DNA of 7,186 nucleotides from an uncultured Jannaschia sp. GTDB taxonomy: Bacteria; Pseudomonadota; Alphaproteobacteria; Rhodobacterales; Rhodobacteraceae. The first letter of the stretch is position 1; each line of letters begins with the position of its first letter. Location: assembly GCA_937916365.1 (NCBI GenBank), contig CALFSY010000132.1, forward strand, positions 1 to 7,186, written 5' to 3'. The notes below the pieces were generated by a model. It was given only the letters and a program-made list of their open reading frames with translations, ran no database searches and was not told where the DNA came from. Positions 6,349 to 7,186 of this stretch are shown in pieces. A program made the translations under genes and the position numbers.

Positions 6349-7186
6349 TTAAAGATCTCTATGAAAGTCTGACCAATGCGGATTGCGTGCAAAGATGTTT
6401 AATATATCCTGGCGCGTGATGTCTTGTGGCGATGGGGTGGGTTCGGGATGGTGGCGGCTGATGAATGCATGTTCGCCCAATGTATATCCGGCCACCATTG
6501 CCTCGCGGTCATATTGCCCATCGGTTTCGCCCCAATCCAACAGTTGCGCCACGTTTGACCCCAACAACGTGGTCGAACGCCCATATCCGGCACAGGCCAT
6601 GATATACCCGTAATGAAGGTTTGACCAATAATCATAGTAATAGATGCTGCCTGAATTGCCTAATCTTTGAAGTTGTCCCCAAACAGGTTGAATACGGGGT
6701 TTATGATCCCAATCCCCGCCCCCGCGGAAAATGAAATCTTGGATTTCGCCTTGGCGGCCGCTGTTGGTGTGGAATTGGCGAAAGGTATCGATTAAATTGA
6801 TGCCGTCAACCACCACCTGGCCCATGCCGCCGTTGGCAAATCGTTGCCGATAGACATAGGCGCTGCGCCGATTGGTATTCATTTCATCGACGATGAATTG
6901 CACGATGGAATTTGATATTTTCAAATCATATTCGATTACCATATCATTTTCGCGAATCCCGTTGGGCCGTGATGTTATCCTAGACGCAGGGCCGCGATAT
7001 TTTTCAAGGCCGGGGTAAAGATTTGTTCGCCCAACAGATAAATCATAAAAATCACGGTGACCTTCTGTTTGAAACGCGGCGCTGCCATAGGGTTCGGCCC
7101 AAACATAATACCTGTAGTTTGGTGCGATAAATTCCGCCTGGCTTATCATATGGTATGCCTTCACATCATCCGTTGTGTTGGGAAAT
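6349..7186 (-). CDS. Polymorphic toxin type 44-like protein, C-terminal part; N-terminus probably beyond the window
   Basis: The frame ends at TAA (6351-6349) and is open through the right edge, so 271 residues from GTG 7164 are a minimum; seven more in-frame codons precede the GTG without a stop, and its Shine-Dalgarno is weak, so the real start may lie outside. No signal peptide or membrane helix is seen. From GTG, residues 149-155 contain G-G-D-W-D-H-K and 177-187 contain YDYWSNLHYGY, followed by GY-GRSTTLLGSN (194-204) and an acidic stretch with D210, D215 and D219. The paired GGxWDxK and WSNxHYGY motifs match my memory of the bacterial toxin 44 (Ntox44) family, C-terminal effector domains of polymorphic toxins predicted to act as nucleases. 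A further 60 residues follow, ending with His-rich and Pro-rich segments. The activity is unproven. It is followed one base later by the membrane-anchored small protein. Confidence 0.6.
   Translation of the reverse strand, partial: FPNTTDDVKAYHMISQAEFIAPNYRYYVWAEPYGSAAFQTEGHRDFYDLSVGRTNLYPGLEKYRGPASRITSRPNGIRENDMVIEYDLKISNSIVQFIVDEMNTNRRSAYVYRQRFANGGMGQVVVDGINLIDTFRQFHTNSGRQGEIQDFIFRGGGDWDHKPRIQPVWGQLQRLGNSGSIYYYDYWSNLHYGYIMACAGYGRSTTLLGSNVAQLLDWGETDGQYDREAMVAGYTLGEHAFISRHHPEPTPSPQDITRQDILNIFARNPHWSDFHRDL

Noticed and set aside
6348..6392. Longer start for the small membrane protein at 6392
   Set aside because: It would overlap the end of the toxin-like gene and put 15 polar residues before the membrane segment; the ATG at 6347, one base after the upstream stop, is simpler.

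Overview
The window looks like a GC-rich alphaproteobacterial chromosome, most likely a Rhodobacterales (marine Roseobacter-type) genome. The reasons are the C/G-rich third positions, the tightly overlapping catabolic genes, and close motif-level resemblance to the hydroxyproline / hydroxyproline-betaine enzymes described from Labrenzia and Pelagibaca. No ribosomal or housekeeping marker is present, so the taxonomic call is an inference.

Layout, plus strand (1-5844): six genes read in one direction with very small gaps, probably one operon whose promoter lies left of the window. In order they are: the C-terminal end of a dimethylglycine/sarcosine-dehydrogenase-type (GcvT-fold) demethylating oxidoreductase; a secreted, cysteine-containing protein of unknown function; three consecutive mandelate racemase/muconate lactonizing enzyme (enolase superfamily) paralogs; and a class III PLP aminotransferase resembling glutamate-1-semialdehyde aminomutase. 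The three enolase-superfamily genes are joined by 4-base stop/start overlaps (GTGA, ATGA), and the aminotransferase follows after 4 bases, so these four are very likely translationally coupled.

Layout, minus strand (5979-7186): two convergent genes. The first is the C-terminal part of a protein resembling the polymorphic toxin type 44 family; its frame stays open to the right window edge. One base after its stop comes a 122-residue protein with a single N-terminal membrane segment, a candidate immunity or partner protein. This segment is clearly more AT-rich near 6100-6350 (about 30% GC by hand count in two lines) than the enolase genes (up to about 75%).

How the genes may work together: the oxidoreductase would remove N-methyl groups, the enolase-superfamily enzymes would epimerise and/or dehydrate (hydroxy)proline or betaine-type substrates through a Lys/Lys pair and a metal-bound enolate, and the aminotransferase would process an amino-keto product such as ring-opened 1-pyrroline-2-carboxylate. 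The first enolase paralog looks like a cis-3-hydroxy-L-proline dehydratase. The second retains positions equivalent to the betaine aromatic cage of HpbD but has lost the acidic pair near its C-terminal barrel end. The exact substrate is not shown by the sequence; this may be an undescribed pathway variant. The toxin-like pair is a separate module.
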